From Elymus sibiricus (Eukaryota; Streptophyta; Magnoliopsida; Poales; Poaceae): DNA of 64,000 bases. Made by a program: the position numbers and the translations under genes. Below are positions 1-10,080 of this stretch, one piece after another. Under the pieces are notes generated by a model, which saw only the letters and a list, made by a program, of their open reading frames with translations, did not search any database and was not told where the DNA came from. Within the stretch, counting starts at the first letter, position 1, and each line of letters begins with the position of its first letter. The DNA lies in NCBI GenBank assembly GCA_039707655.1, contig CM077667.1:58247628-58311627 (forward strand). Reading direction: 5' to 3'.

Positions 1-540
1 CGAATCATCGAAATGTCCAGTTTGAACTTTTTTTTTCCATCCAATAAGAGCCACCAAATTTGTTCGACCCGGTCTGGATGTCTGAAATCTCACAAACTGG
101 ATCCAAGCCTAGGGAAACTATGGGGGAGTCCGGACGCTCACCACATCGGACTCCGACACTTCCGGCCCGCTCAAATACCCCACTATACCTGCCCATGGGC
201 AGCCCGGCCCGGACGGCCTGACCCAACCCGGCTCGGCCCGAAAATCCCGGGCCGGGCCGGGCCTAATCGTCCCATCGGGCTGGGCTCGGGCCTGAAAATC
301 GACCCCGACAGTCAGGCTAGGCCGGTCTTGGGCTTGAGCAAAACTATTTTTAAGCCGCAATCGGGCCGGGCGGGTCGGGCCGTGTTGGGCTTTTTCGGGC
401 TCGGGCCCAATTTATTAAGCCCGACAGTCGGGCCGGGCCGGGCTCGGGCCTGGGTTTTCAATATCGATTTTTTTTCGGCTCGACCTGAAGCCCGACCCGA
501 CCCGACATATGGCCAGTTATATACCCCACCCTGGCCCTTT
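1..540. repeat. GC-rich GGGCC/CGGGCT repeat block
   Basis: This block is built from degenerate iterations of GGGCCGGGC and CCCGACCCGAC words in both orientations, so it reads open in several frames by composition alone. The style resembles subterminal regions of non-autonomous hAT elements in grasses, which carry dense inverted short words. I did not find convincing terminal repeats or an 8-bp duplication, and the block runs off the window edge, so the class is a guess. Confidence 0.35.
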
Positions 541-938
541 TCCCCACTTCGTGTCAGCCATGTGCTTTGTATCTGCTAGGAGAGATCATTGCATAGACCT
601 TGCCAGAATCATCTGTCGTCGACATCACCACAACGCTAGACAACGCCACCAGCCTGCGTGTGTCGATCAAACGGCGTCCAGCGCCGAGACTCCACTACTC
701 CATGCTACCGAGGCCCGCCGTCTTCAATGCGATAGATGCAACACCACTCCACCTGTTGGCCCTTCTAGTGAACCTATGCTCAAAGACAATGCCCCCAGGA
801 GGGAAAATGGCACCACTCTCCGTCATCATTCGGTCTGGGAGACCCAGATCTAGGGTTTTCATTTCCACGGAACAGATGCCCATGGAGGAAGAGGGGCACG
901 CCATCTACACCTGACAACGAATACAAACAGTGCCCACT
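541..938 (-). other. Possible retroelement internal fragment
   Basis: This is low-information sequence next to the U5-like end of the LTR at 939. If that LTR is read on the minus strand, this stretch would be the start of its internal region, and a short minus-strand reading frame (695-904) looks vaguely gag-like. No clean primer-binding site could be found. No gene is supported. Confidence 0.25.
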
Positions 939-1425
939 GTCGGTGCTAAAACTGGCGGATCTCGGGTAGGGGGGTCCCAAACTGGCAACCTAGGAGCGAT
1001 GGTAATAGGAAGAATAGGGACATGGTATTTACCCAGGTTCGAGCCCTCTCTAAAGGTAAAACCCTACGTCCTGCTCTTATTATATTGATTGTGGATGGGG
1101 TACAAAGTACAATATGAATGAGTTCTAAGCCATGAGACCTTGAAATCATGGTCTCTACAAACTAAACCCCTTGACTTATATAGGCGCCGAGGATATCTAG
1201 GGTTTACATATGGCTGGTTACAATCTAGGGATAAGCATGTCGACCATTCAAACACGCCTTAAAGTGTACGCCAAGTCTTCGGAGTTCTCAATCTTGATCA
1301 CGCCAAGGACCAGGGCAAGAGGGGCCCATTCTTCAGTTACTGGTGGGTCCTTCACCCACCCCATGATGGCGGGTCGACGTGGTGCGCATTCCCTAGTCCA
1401 GGCCACCATCATCCGTGCCTTGGGC
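939..1425 (-). repeat. Gypsy-type LTR fragment (R/U5 end)
   Basis: The plus strand starts TGTCGGTGC and then carries the antisense of a common grass LTR R/U5 signature (TTTACCCAGGTTCGAGCCC followed by AAACCCTACGTCCTGC). The element would therefore be read on the minus strand and end in GCACCGACA. The right side abuts truncated Sabrina-like internal sequence with no recognisable LTR start, so this is a fragment. Confidence 0.5.
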
Positions 1426-2700
1426 ATCCCCAAGCTTGAGCTTTTGTATCTCGTTCAATCCTCTCATATCATGGTTTCACCTATTCTCAAAAACTTCATC
1501 CACACAAAACTCGAAAAGAACTCGTGAGATCGGTTAGTACACATAATAATAAATCAACTCTTTATGTACTGCCAAGACAAGTTGCATAATAATTTCAAAC
1601 ATCACCTACTGTTTACTATCGTTTCCACAATTTATATCTACCAATATAGGCTATGGAAACTAGAGGATAAGTAGATAACAAAACTATGACAGCAATCTGT
1701 CCAAACAGAACAGTCTGTAGCAATTTATGAAAACAGTGTACTTATGTAACTCAAACAATTATGAAAATTTAGGACATGCTAAGGAATTTATATGAAAACA
1801 CTGTGTAAAAATTTCAGAAACTTTCCACATTCCAGTAAAATATGAAAATTCAAACACTACAGCAAAAGTTTCTGTTTTTTACACAGCACACATCAAACAT
1901 GCAATGCAAGCATCCTAAAGACAATTCTTGGAACTTTTTATTGAAAAACAAGATTATAAATAACACCTAACATAAAACAACAAAATATAATGATGATCCA
2001 AGCAAAGCACATATTATGTGACGAATAAAAATATAGCTCCAAGTAAGATATACCGATAGTGTTGAAGATGAAAGAGTGGATGCCTTCCGGGGCATCCCCA
2101 AGCTTAGGCGCTTGAGTCTTACTTGGATATTACCTTGGGGGTGCCTTGGGCATCCCCAAGCTTAGGTTCTTTTCACTCCTTATTCTCCTCATATCGGTGT
2201 CTCACCCAAAACTTGAAAACTTCAATCACAGAAAACTTAACGGAACTTCGTGAGAAGGGTTAGTGTAATAAAGATAAATCATTCACTTAGGTACTGTCAA
2301 GACAAGATTCATAATTGTTCCCACATGATACCTACTGTATTCTACCATTCCCATATTTATACCACTAAATATAAGCTATGGAAACACTAAAACAAGCAAA
2401 CTATGCATGCAAAACAGAATCTGTCAAAAACAGAACAGTCTGTGAAGATCTGTAGTGTAACCATACTTCCCTGTCTCTAAAAATTCTGAAAAATTAAGAA
2501 AATCTAGGAAATTTGTATATCAATCATGTGTAAAAAATTCAGATCAAAAGCACGTTCCAGTGAATTTACAAAATTCCTGGACTGACAGCAAAAGTTTCTG
2601 TTTTTGCACAGAATCAAGTCAACTATCATCCACACTATCCCAAAGGCTTTACTTGGCACTTTATTGAAACAAAAGCTATAAAACATGATTACTACAGTAG
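1421..2700. repeat. Two diverged direct copies of a ~570-bp internal segment
   Basis: The order TTGGGCATCCCCAAGCTT, then TGTACTGCCAAGACAAG, then AACAGAACAGTCTGT, then CAGCAAAAGTTTCTGTTTTT occurs at about 1421-1880 and again, in the same order and strand, at about 2148-2615. A third partial copy of the first word lies at about 2090. Spacing is roughly 725 bp. This is an internal duplication of the non-coding part of the Sabrina-like element, diverged by many substitutions and therefore old. Confidence 0.75.
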
Positions 2701-2807
2701 CTTAATCATGTTAACACACAAAAACAGAAAGTAAAAGTGTTGGGTTGCCTCCCAACAAGCGCTTTTCTTTAATGCCTTTTAGCTAGGCATGATGATTTCA
2801 ATGATGC

Positions 2808-3584
2808 TCACATAGGAATAGTATTTGAAACATGTAAGAGAGCATCATGAATCTCATGACAAGCATATTTAAGTCTAACCCACTTCCTATGCGTAGGGAT
2901 TTTGTGAGCAAACAATTTATGGGAACAAGAATCAAGTAGCATAGGAAGGTAAAACAAGCATAACTTCAAAACTTTGAACACATAGAGAGGAAACTTGATA
3001 TTATTGCAATTCCTACAAGCATATGTTCCTCCCTCATAATAATTTTCAGTAGCATCATGAATGAATTCAACAATATAACTATCACATAAAGCATTCTTTT
3101 CATGATTCACAAGCATAGAAATTTTACTACTCACCACATAAGCAAATTTATTCTCATCAATAGTAGTGGGAGCAAACTCAACAAAATAACTATCATTTGA
3201 AGCATAGTCCAATTGAAAATTAAAATCATGATGACAAGTTTCATGGTTATCATTATTCTTTATAGCATACATGTCATCACAATAATCATCATAAATAGGA
3301 GGCATGCTTTCATCATAATAAATTTGCTCATCAAAACTTGGGGGACTAAACATATCATTTTCATCAAACATAGCATCCCCAAGCTTGTAGCTTTGCATAT
3401 CATTAGCATCATGAATATTCAAGGAATTCATACTAACAACATTGCAATCATGTTGATCACTCAAAGATTTAGTGCCAAACATTTTAATAACTTCTTCTTC
3501 TAGCAGTTGAGCACAATTTTCCTTTCCATCATTTTCACGAAAGACATTAAAAAGATGAAGCATATGAGGCAACCTTAATTCCAT
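2808..3584 (-). CDS. Non-gag ORF of Sabrina-like retroelement
   Basis: This is a 258-codon open frame starting about 100 bp inside the primer-binding site. The protein is acidic in the middle, with many Asp, Asn and Met residues and a DDYCDDMY-like stretch, and more hydrophobic towards the C-terminus (LPMLLDSC). I see no CCHC knuckle, protease or polymerase motif. Its position fits the poorly characterised leader ORF of Sabrina-like elements. Whether it is expressed or is a gag derivative cannot be told from sequence. The frame is intact, although the element as a whole is truncated. Confidence 0.55.
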   Translation of the reverse strand: MELRLPHMLHLFNVFRENDGKENCAQLLEEEVIKMFGTKSLSDQHDCNVVSMNSLNIHDANDMQSYKLGDAMFDENDMFSPPSFDEQIYYDESMPPIYDDYCDDMYAIKNNDNHETCHHDFNFQLDYASNDSYFVEFAPTTIDENKFAYVVSSKISMLVNHEKNALCDSYIVEFIHDATENYYEGGTYACRNCNNIKFPLYVFKVLKLCLFYLPMLLDSCSHKLFAHKIPTHRKWVRLKYACHEIHDALLHVSNTIPM

Positions 3585-3681
3585 TTTTTTTGTAGTTTTC
3601 TTTTATAAAACCAAACTAGTGATATAACAAGAAACTAAAAGATTCAATTGCAATATCTAAAGATATACCTTCAAGCACTCA

Positions 3682-3701
3682 CCTCCCCGGCAACGGCGCC
3701 A
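3682..3701 (-). promoter_or_regulatory. Primer-binding site (tRNA-Asp type)
   Basis: Minus-strand TGGCGCCGTTGCCGGGGAGG lies 10 bp inside the LTR. Its complement matches the 3' end of plant tRNA-Asp including CCA, the usual primer of Athila-group elements. It fixes the element orientation as minus. Confidence 0.85.
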
Positions 3702-3711
3702 GAAAAGAGCT

Positions 3712-5346
3712 TGATGTCTACTACACAACTTTATTCTTGTAGACTCGTGTTGGGCCTCCAAGCGCAGAGTTTTGTAGGACAGTAGCAATTTTCCCTCAAG
3801 TGGATGACCTAAGGTTTATCAATCCGTGGGAGGTGTAGGATGAAGATGGTCTCTCTCAAGCAACCCTGCAACCAAATAACAAAGAGTCTCTTGTGTCCCC
3901 AACACACCCAATACAATGGTAAATTGTATAGGTGCACTAGTTCGGCGAAGAGATGGTGATACAAGTGTAATATGGATGGTTGATATAGGTTTTTGTAATC
4001 TGAAAATATAAAAACAGCAAGGTAACTAATGATAAAAGTGAGCACAAACGGTATTACAATGCTTAGAAACAAGGCCTAGGGTTCATACTTTCACTAGTGC
4101 CATCTCTCAACAATACTGACATAGTTGAATCATATGTAAATCCCTCCCGTGCGACAAAGAGTTCACTCCAAAGTCACAAATAGCGGAGAACTAACGAAGA
4201 AATTATTGTAGGGTACGAAACCACCTCAAAGTTATCTTTTCCGATCAATCTTATGAGCTATCCCTATAAGTGTCACGAACAGCCCTAGAGTTCGTACTAA
4301 AACAACACCTTAAGATACACATCAACCAAAACCCTAATGTCACCTAGATACTCCAATGTCACCACAAGTACCCATGGGCTTGATTATACGATATGCGTCA
4401 CACAATTTCAGATTCATCATCTTCAATCCAACACAAAGAACTTCAAAGAGTGCCCCAAAGTTTCTACCGGAGAGTCAAGACGAAAACATGTGCCAACCCC
4501 TATGCATAGATTCCCAAGGTCACGGAACCCGCAAGTTGATCACCAAAACATACATCAAGTGGATCAATAGAACATCCCATTGTCACCACAGATATCCCAT
4601 CGCAAGACATACATCAAGTGTTCTCAAATCCTTAAAGACTCAATCCGATAAGAAAACTTCAAAGGGAAAACTCAATTCATCACAAGAAGATAGAGAGGGG
4701 AAAACTCCATATGATTCATCTATATTAATAAAGCTCGCGGTACATCAAGATCATGTCATCTCAAGAACACAATAGAGAGAGATCAAACACATAGCTACTG
4801 GTACATACCCTCAGACCCGAGGGTGAAGTACTCCCTCCTCGTCATGGAGATCGCCGGGATGATGAAGATGGCCTCCGGTGATGGTTTCCCCCTCCGACAG
4901 GGTGCCGGAACGGGCTCCCGATTGGTTTTTCGTGGCTCTGGAGGCTTGCGGCGGTGGAACTCCTGATCTAGGTTTCTTTTCGGAGATTTCTATATTTATA
5001 AGAGTTTTTGGCGTTGGTCCCACGTCCAGAAGGTTCCCGAGGAAGTCACAAGCCAGGGGGGCGCGACCTAGGGGGGGGGGGCGCCCCTGTGGCTTGTGGC
5101 TTCCTTGGCCTTCCTCTCTGGTGACTCTTCGCTCCAGTATTTTTTATATTTTCCAAAAATATTCTCCGTAATATTTCAGCTCATTCCGAGAACTTTTATT
5201 TCTGCACAAAAACAACACCACGGTAGTTCTGCTGAAAACAGCGTCAGTCCGGGTTAGTCCTGATAAAATCATACAAAAATCATATCAAATTATTGTAAAC
5301 AGGGCATGAATACTTCATAAATTATAGATACGTTGGAGACGTATCA
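3712..5346 (-). repeat. 5' LTR of Sabrina-like element
   Basis: This 1635-bp LTR has TGAT...ATCA termini: TGATGTCTAC on the plus strand at 3712 and GACGTATCA ending at 5346. A second LTR of the same family and orientation occurs at 40211-44600. It contains a G homopolymer near 5061 and a short GA run near 4770 that is greatly expanded in the second copy. The partner LTR is absent, so no target-site duplication can be checked. Confidence 0.85.
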
Positions 5347-6479
5347 ACCCGCCATCACAAAACTCTCACAGTGATGCCTTCAGGAAGGACATGCCATCTT
5401 GAGTGTCGTTGCCGCCCATGGCAGTTAGGCTTTTCAACTGATGCTTTAATTATTGATCATGGAACCTGCTTTAGGAGAAGGTGGATGTCACTACGGACTT
5501 GAGTAGCAAGCCACCTAGTGCCGATCTATGTCTAGGATCCGGCCTGAAACCTGAAGGAATCAATAATTAACTCAAAAGAATAGAAGGAGTAGCTCTTTTT
5601 TCTATTGAAATAATAGCTCGTTTTGTTATAACGCTAACTACAACTTATGGTTTCGCGCATTCACTGTATAACTTTCCGACAACAACTTTACTTCACTCTA
5701 GCTTTACTTTTACCTCCACTTTTGTGAAGCTATAACAAGGCATGACTTTTTAGAAGTGGTGGGCATCTCTCCTTATATTTGGTTAAACCCTAGCTGCCAC
5801 ATATAGTGGTTCAACCTCGCCTTTCTCCTGTAATCGATTCTACCTTAGTAAAGTCACTCTCAAAGTTAGATAGGGATCAATTCTTGCCGTTGAGTGGAGT
5901 CAAGAAATGTTGTGTCCCATAGAAGTACCCTTTAATTACTTGCAAAGACAAGTATGCATGTATGAATTCTGACCTTCTGGTTATCACTTTGTTTCGGGTG
6001 TCGATGTATAGTTGATTTCAAAATTTGTTGCAGTATTTGGTCAATTTTGTCCATGCCATTTCTTTTTAAGATGATACGGTGCATTGAGCATCGATAACAT
6101 GATAACATCTAAACCTTCAATATTACCGGGATATCTTTGTCTCATCATGTGGTATCATGTCGATACTATATATGGAACTGATTAGTTGGACAAATGCAAT
6201 CTTAAACAGTCAAACAAATTTGCATGCCTTCTCACAAGTCAGTACAATCACACGTTGGTATAGAGGATAAAAGAAACAGAGGTACCTGACCGATATAATC
6301 CACCCAAAGGAACCTCCATTTTTTCGAGAACACTCCCAAGACTTCTCAACCATACACATTGCTTAATTGTGTATTACTTACAGCAGGAGCAATTAAACCT
6401 TACTAGTGAAATTTGTTCTGTTTCACAATTGTCTAGAAAGAAAAGAAAATAGGGTTTCCAATAAGGAAAATAGTCATAG
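5347..6479. other. Unassigned AT-rich repeat-like sequence
   Basis: No open frame of note, no terminal repeats and no recognisable domain on either strand. The last 150 bp read as the 3' tail of the LINE remnant that follows. Nothing further can be supported. Confidence 0.3.
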
Positions 6480-6996
6480 CTAAAAAATATATCTATTCTA
6501 CTAGAATCGCTACATGTTGTTGGAGAGACACATGAGCTTGGAGTTCTTGACTTAGTGAAATTCAAATCATGTTTAGAGAGGAAATTAAGACTAGACAACT
6601 AGTTAGATTCTACTATACATATCAACTACGAAATGTTGGATGGCTTGCCACGTCGAGGAAGCATTACCTGCAAAAATTGTGTCCTCAAGAGCACCATTAG
6701 CATAATATTTTACTTTCAATACCATTACACAAAGGCTATATTGTTGTGTGGGGAGGCGCCACAGTTGTCTCGCTAGGAGGGCTTGGAACATCCGAAAGTC
6801 ACAGAATCCTAGGCCACCTCGACTCTTTGGCTCAATCAGTTTGTCCCAAGACTTCCAGTGAGATTTTCCGTTGCCTTTTTTAGATCCACATTAAAATGTC
6901 TGAACCAACCAAACCCTTATGCATCCGCCTGTCCAGAGTCGGAAGACCTAAATATTTTGCTTCAAACTATTGGACTTGGATTTGCAATTCCCGTTG
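6480..6996 (-). pseudogene. LINE remnant, C-terminal part (distal to CACTA-1)
   Basis: The minus strand encodes the region after the reverse transcriptase of plant L1-like LINEs: LLARQLWRL, then SLCVMVLKVKYY, then a WQAIQH-like segment (6603-6791). Several stops and frameshifts break it. The fragment ends exactly at the left end of CACTA-1 and continues beyond its right end at 47531. A second copy of this segment at about 62755-63445 retains about 150 bp (near 63190-63350) that are missing here around 6917. The product would have been endonuclease/RT polyprotein; it is not functional. Confidence 0.75.
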
Positions 6997-7019
6997 CACT
7001 ACTGGAATTTTCTTATACG

Positions 7020-7590
7020 CCGGGTGTCAGGTTCTTCACCGAGAGCCAAACGACGGGCACTCGACAAACAAATATATGACGAGAGCCACCCTCGGCAAAC
7101 ACGGGTTCACGACAACTACGTACCTTTGCCGACAATGGCTCACGGCGAACATGCATCGAACGACAAACGGGGCAGACGCCGAGAGCCACTCTCGGCAAAG
7201 AGAAGCCACGTGGCATGGCCGTTGGGAACTGACAGCGCCGTCAATTGGTTTAATTATACTGAGAGCAGCGACGTCGCCCTCAGTAAAAACACGTCACAGA
7301 AACATTTTCGTACCTGACATGTGGTCCCAATGGTCACATTTATTAGTAAAAGTTTTAAATTATTTGCTAAATATTTAAATTGAATAATATGAATATGTCT
7401 TCGCCGAGAGCAGATCTCGGCAATGCCATCGGCACAAGGTGATCCAGGGTTTTCTCTTTACCGAGAGCAACCCTCAGTACAAGGTGAATCCTAGATCTAG
7501 GGTTTTATGTTTACCGAGAGCCACCCTCGGCAAAATGTGAACCCTAGATTTAGGGTTTTACCTTTACCGAGAGCCGCACCGACAGACTCT
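7020..7590. repeat. CACTA-1 left subterminal repeat array
   Basis: Ten or more copies of CCGAGAGC...CTCGGCA words in both orientations (for example GAGAGCCACCCTCGGCAAA). In characterised En/Spm elements such arrays are the binding sites of TNPA. They are followed by a C-rich stretch (7650-7760). Confidence 0.85.
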
Positions 7591-8037
7591 CGATACAGGT
7601 CTGCGGGACACTTAAGTTTCTTCCCCGTCGGGCTTTTCTCACTTTTGGTTCCCTTTTCCACCGACCCCCCTCACCGACCGGCGCCCTCCCCTCCCCCCCT
7701 CACCGACCGGCGCCCCCCTCCCCGCCCGGCGCCCTCCCCTTCCCGCCGGTGCCCCACCCCCTCCGGACGACGCCTTCATTTTTTTGGTGAGCTTGGATGA
7801 ATGTTATATGGATGAATGCTAGATGGTTAGATGTTTGCTAGATGTTATGAATGCTACATGTTGGATGAAATGTTAGATGAAGGCTAGATGCATGTTAGAT
7901 GAATGCTACATGTTGGATGATAGTTGTTCTTGGAGGGAGAAATTCGACTTTTTCTTATAAGTGATCTTTGATGTTTGATTCTTATGTTATAATTCATTGT
8001 GTGATGCAAGGTGTTAACACCGATCGATTTCGTGGCT
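7591..8037 (+). other. C-rich leader and GATGAATGCTAGATG minisatellite
   Basis: 7640-7770 is a CT/CG-rich leader-like stretch. 7795-7925 holds a degenerate minisatellite of TGGATGAATGCTAGATG-like units with a period of about 20-30 bp. The segment looks like the 5' untranslated region or first intron of the gene that begins at 8038. No other gene is seen. Confidence 0.4.
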
Positions 8038-9000
8038 ATGGCTTCCTCCGACGACGCAGCTTCCTACAGGGTCGACTCCGCGGTTAAGAAGAAGCGTGCC
8101 GATGACCGCTTGGCGGCGCTCATTGAGGAGAACCCACAGCTGATACTAATAAAGTTTTTTTAGGATTTGGCCAAGAAGAATCCGCCAGCTAAGAAGTGGA
8201 AGGCCCCACCGCGTAAGGAGAGCAAGGCCCCACCGCGTAAGGAGAGCAAGGCCCCACCATTAAGTCCACCGACCATCATTCCCGACGACGCTTGGTCCTC
8301 CACTATGGGGGATGGCCCCACGTGCTCTGACTCAACAATCACTGGTTTCACCCACTACATCTCGGACACCTCCACCGGCCGGCACCCTACCCCATAGGTT
8401 CCCCCCATCTCCCACCGGCTGGCACCCTCCTCGACCCCGTCGGCGGCATCACCCCACCGGTCCCACATGCTCTGACTCCACGATCACTGGTTTCACCGAC
8501 TACATCTCGGAGACCTCCACCGGCCACCGATCACCCCACTTTAGGATAAGTGCAGTGAATGTACTTGCTGATGTAGCCTCAGAGTATAACTTGAATAGAA
8601 CTTGTGATGTTGCTTTTGGGTATATGAATCATTAATGCTTATGTTGGCTATGTTTTGCTTGTGCTCTTCTAAACTTTTGTTGCTTCTCCTGTTATGCTTG
8701 TTCAAATCATATTCTTCTATTGGTAGATGAGGTGGTATGCGGTGTGTAGAGGGAGGTCTCCTGGAGTGTACGATTCGTGGGAGGAATGTCGTGAACAGGT
8801 GAACGGTTACAACAATACCGACTATAAAGGGTTTCCAACAAGGCAGCAGGCAGAGGATCATTACTCCCAGTTCCTGCTCAAAGCGAGTCGTCCTAAAATG
8901 TACGATTCGTTTGAGTATCATTGCTCCCAGGTCCGGTGCAACGCGAAGGGCGATGATGGAGTAAGCAAGGGTGTATGTCAGACTTGGTTTGGTGGCATGA
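8038..9000 (+). CDS. CACTA-1 gene with RNase H1-type hybrid-binding (viroplasmin-like) domain
   Basis: Multi-exon gene, boundaries approximate. It starts with ATG at 8038 and encodes a short charged N-terminus containing KKKRADDR. A branch-point/pyrimidine-tract/TAG signal at about 8147-8163 looks like a 3' splice site. Next come Lys/Pro-rich iterations (KAPPRKES, about 8200-8260), a Ser/Thr-rich linker, and an exon beginning after TAG at 8727. That exon encodes a W-Y-A-V-C-R-G-R...PGVYDSWEEC...QVNGY...YKGFPTRQQAE pattern. This is the fold of the RNase H1 N-terminal RNA/DNA-hybrid-binding domain (PF01693 family), followed by a degraded second half-copy. No RNase H catalytic domain follows. 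A TAG at 8396 ends the linker frame, so either splicing removes it or the gene is damaged. The role in the transposon is unknown. Confidence 0.55.
8316..8525 (+). repeat. Direct repeat inside the hybrid-binding gene
   Basis: A ~65-bp segment (TGCTCTGACTCAACAATCAC ... ACCTCCACCGGCC) at about 8318-8380 is repeated at about 8465-8525 with a few substitutions, a spacing of about 145 bp. It duplicates the Ser/Thr-rich linker region and probably disturbs the reading frame. Confidence 0.7.
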
Positions 9001-9479
9001 AGAATATGATAATCTTCGTCCAGTTTGTCGTTATTTTGGTGTTGATGATATCTTGTGCACGGTTAGTATACATTGGGATAAATGTTATTTCTTTTCTATT
9101 GTTGTCACACTTTGTTATTCTTTTTATATAACTGATGAAATATGTTTCATGATTATTTTGTAGATGCTTTAATAAAATGTGAACGATGGAGCTCATGGAT
9201 ACGAACTTGATGCACTTACATGCTATGTTCATACCGGTGGAGCTCATGGAGCTTATGTTTACCTATTTGCACTCATGAACTTGCTTTTGGCTCCGAATTT
9301 GTTGGATATATATGTATGCACTTGGTGGAGATATCTATATATTGTTGGATATATATGTATGCACTTGATAGATATATGTATATATTGTTAGATATGTATT
9401 CAAATTGATGGAGATATCTATGCATGCATGTTTGATCTAGCTAGATGGAAAAACAGAAGAAATAGAACAGGGACACTTA
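9001..9479. repeat. AT-rich region with GATATATATGTATGCACTTG minisatellite
   Basis: Between the hybrid-binding gene and the next terminal-type array lies AT-rich sequence. At 9300-9420 it contains about three units of TTGGATATATATGTATGCAC-like sequence. GGTGGAGCTCATGGA-type words repeat at 9185-9250. No gene is supported. Confidence 0.5.
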
Positions 9480-9745
9480 ACTTTACCGAGAGCGGCTCTC
9501 GGCAAACATACATGAGCTGGGATGCGCTGGCACTTGGTAGCTCACTTTTTACCGAGAGTCATAGCACTCGGAAAGAGTGGCACCACTGTAGAGTAATAAA
9601 GTGCTCAGCTGACTCCTTTTCCGAGAGCTACACTCGGAAAAGGAGTGGCACAACCGTAGTTTTAGTTCAGGCGACCCTTTTCCGGGAGACGCTCTCGGTA
9701 GTATGTACTTTTCCTAGTGCAACTCTCGGAAATGTGTCCCATTGC
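9480..9745. repeat. Internal CCGAGAG array (first)
   Basis: Six or so copies of TTTACCGAGAG...CTCTCGGCAA or TTCCGAGAG...CTCGGAAA lie 2.5 kb inside the left end. They match the motif of the terminal arrays but have no CACTA terminus beside them. With the array at 12770 they bracket the minus-strand TNPA-like gene. Confidence 0.8.
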
Positions 9746-10080
9746 TTCTGTTTTTAGGCTCTTTCTTATCTGATCCCTGCAACTGAAAACAACTACAGGG
9801 AAATTTCTTTATATATATGCAGTGCAGAAAATGTTATCATAACAAATGAATGTGGGAGATCCTAGCTTCCTAGAAATTCATCGAGTAACACATCACACAT
9901 AGGCATAATTTAAAGTAGTCCACATATATAGGCGAATGTTTCATACTAGGACACATGACACGCAAGTTCACTACTAGTGAAAGTTCACTACTTGCAAACC
10001 ACGTGCACATCACATAGAGGTTCACATCTTCATACAACCATCTTGAGGAAGAGGAGGGGCATCATTTCCATCGGGTTAAG
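9746..10080. other. Spacer downstream of minus-strand TNPA-like gene
   Basis: Non-coding, mildly AT-rich. Its right end is probably the 3' untranslated region of the gene read leftwards from 11515. A short GGAGGAGGGGCATCATTTCC repeat (10047 and 10097) corresponds to a duplicated proline-rich C-terminal coding tail. Confidence 0.35.

Larger units (their letters stand above)
1421..5346 (-). mobile_element. Truncated Sabrina-like (Athila) Ty3/gypsy element, 5' part
   Basis: Read on the minus strand, the element has a 5' LTR (5346 to 3712), a primer-binding site (3701-3682), an open reading frame (3584-2808) and an AT-rich non-coding internal region that stops abruptly near 1421. The LTR termini (TGATACGTCTCC and GTAGACATCA) and the tRNA-Asp primer site match Athila-group elements of Triticeae. 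There is no reverse transcriptase in the retained part and the 3' LTR is missing, so the copy is dead. The junction at 1421 meets a different LTR fragment. Confidence 0.75.

Noticed and set aside
13..579. 188-codon plus-strand frame rich in Pro, Gly and Arg
   Set aside because: Follows the GGGCC repeat composition; overlapping frames on both strands are equally open and no domain is visible.
3682..3701. Match to tRNA-Asp 3' end
   Set aside because: Only the acceptor end is present. It is the retroelement primer-binding site, not a tRNA gene.
9480..9745. Array of short spaced repeats resembling a CRISPR
   Set aside because: Motifs vary in spacing and orientation and match the CACTA terminal arrays; the genome is a plant.
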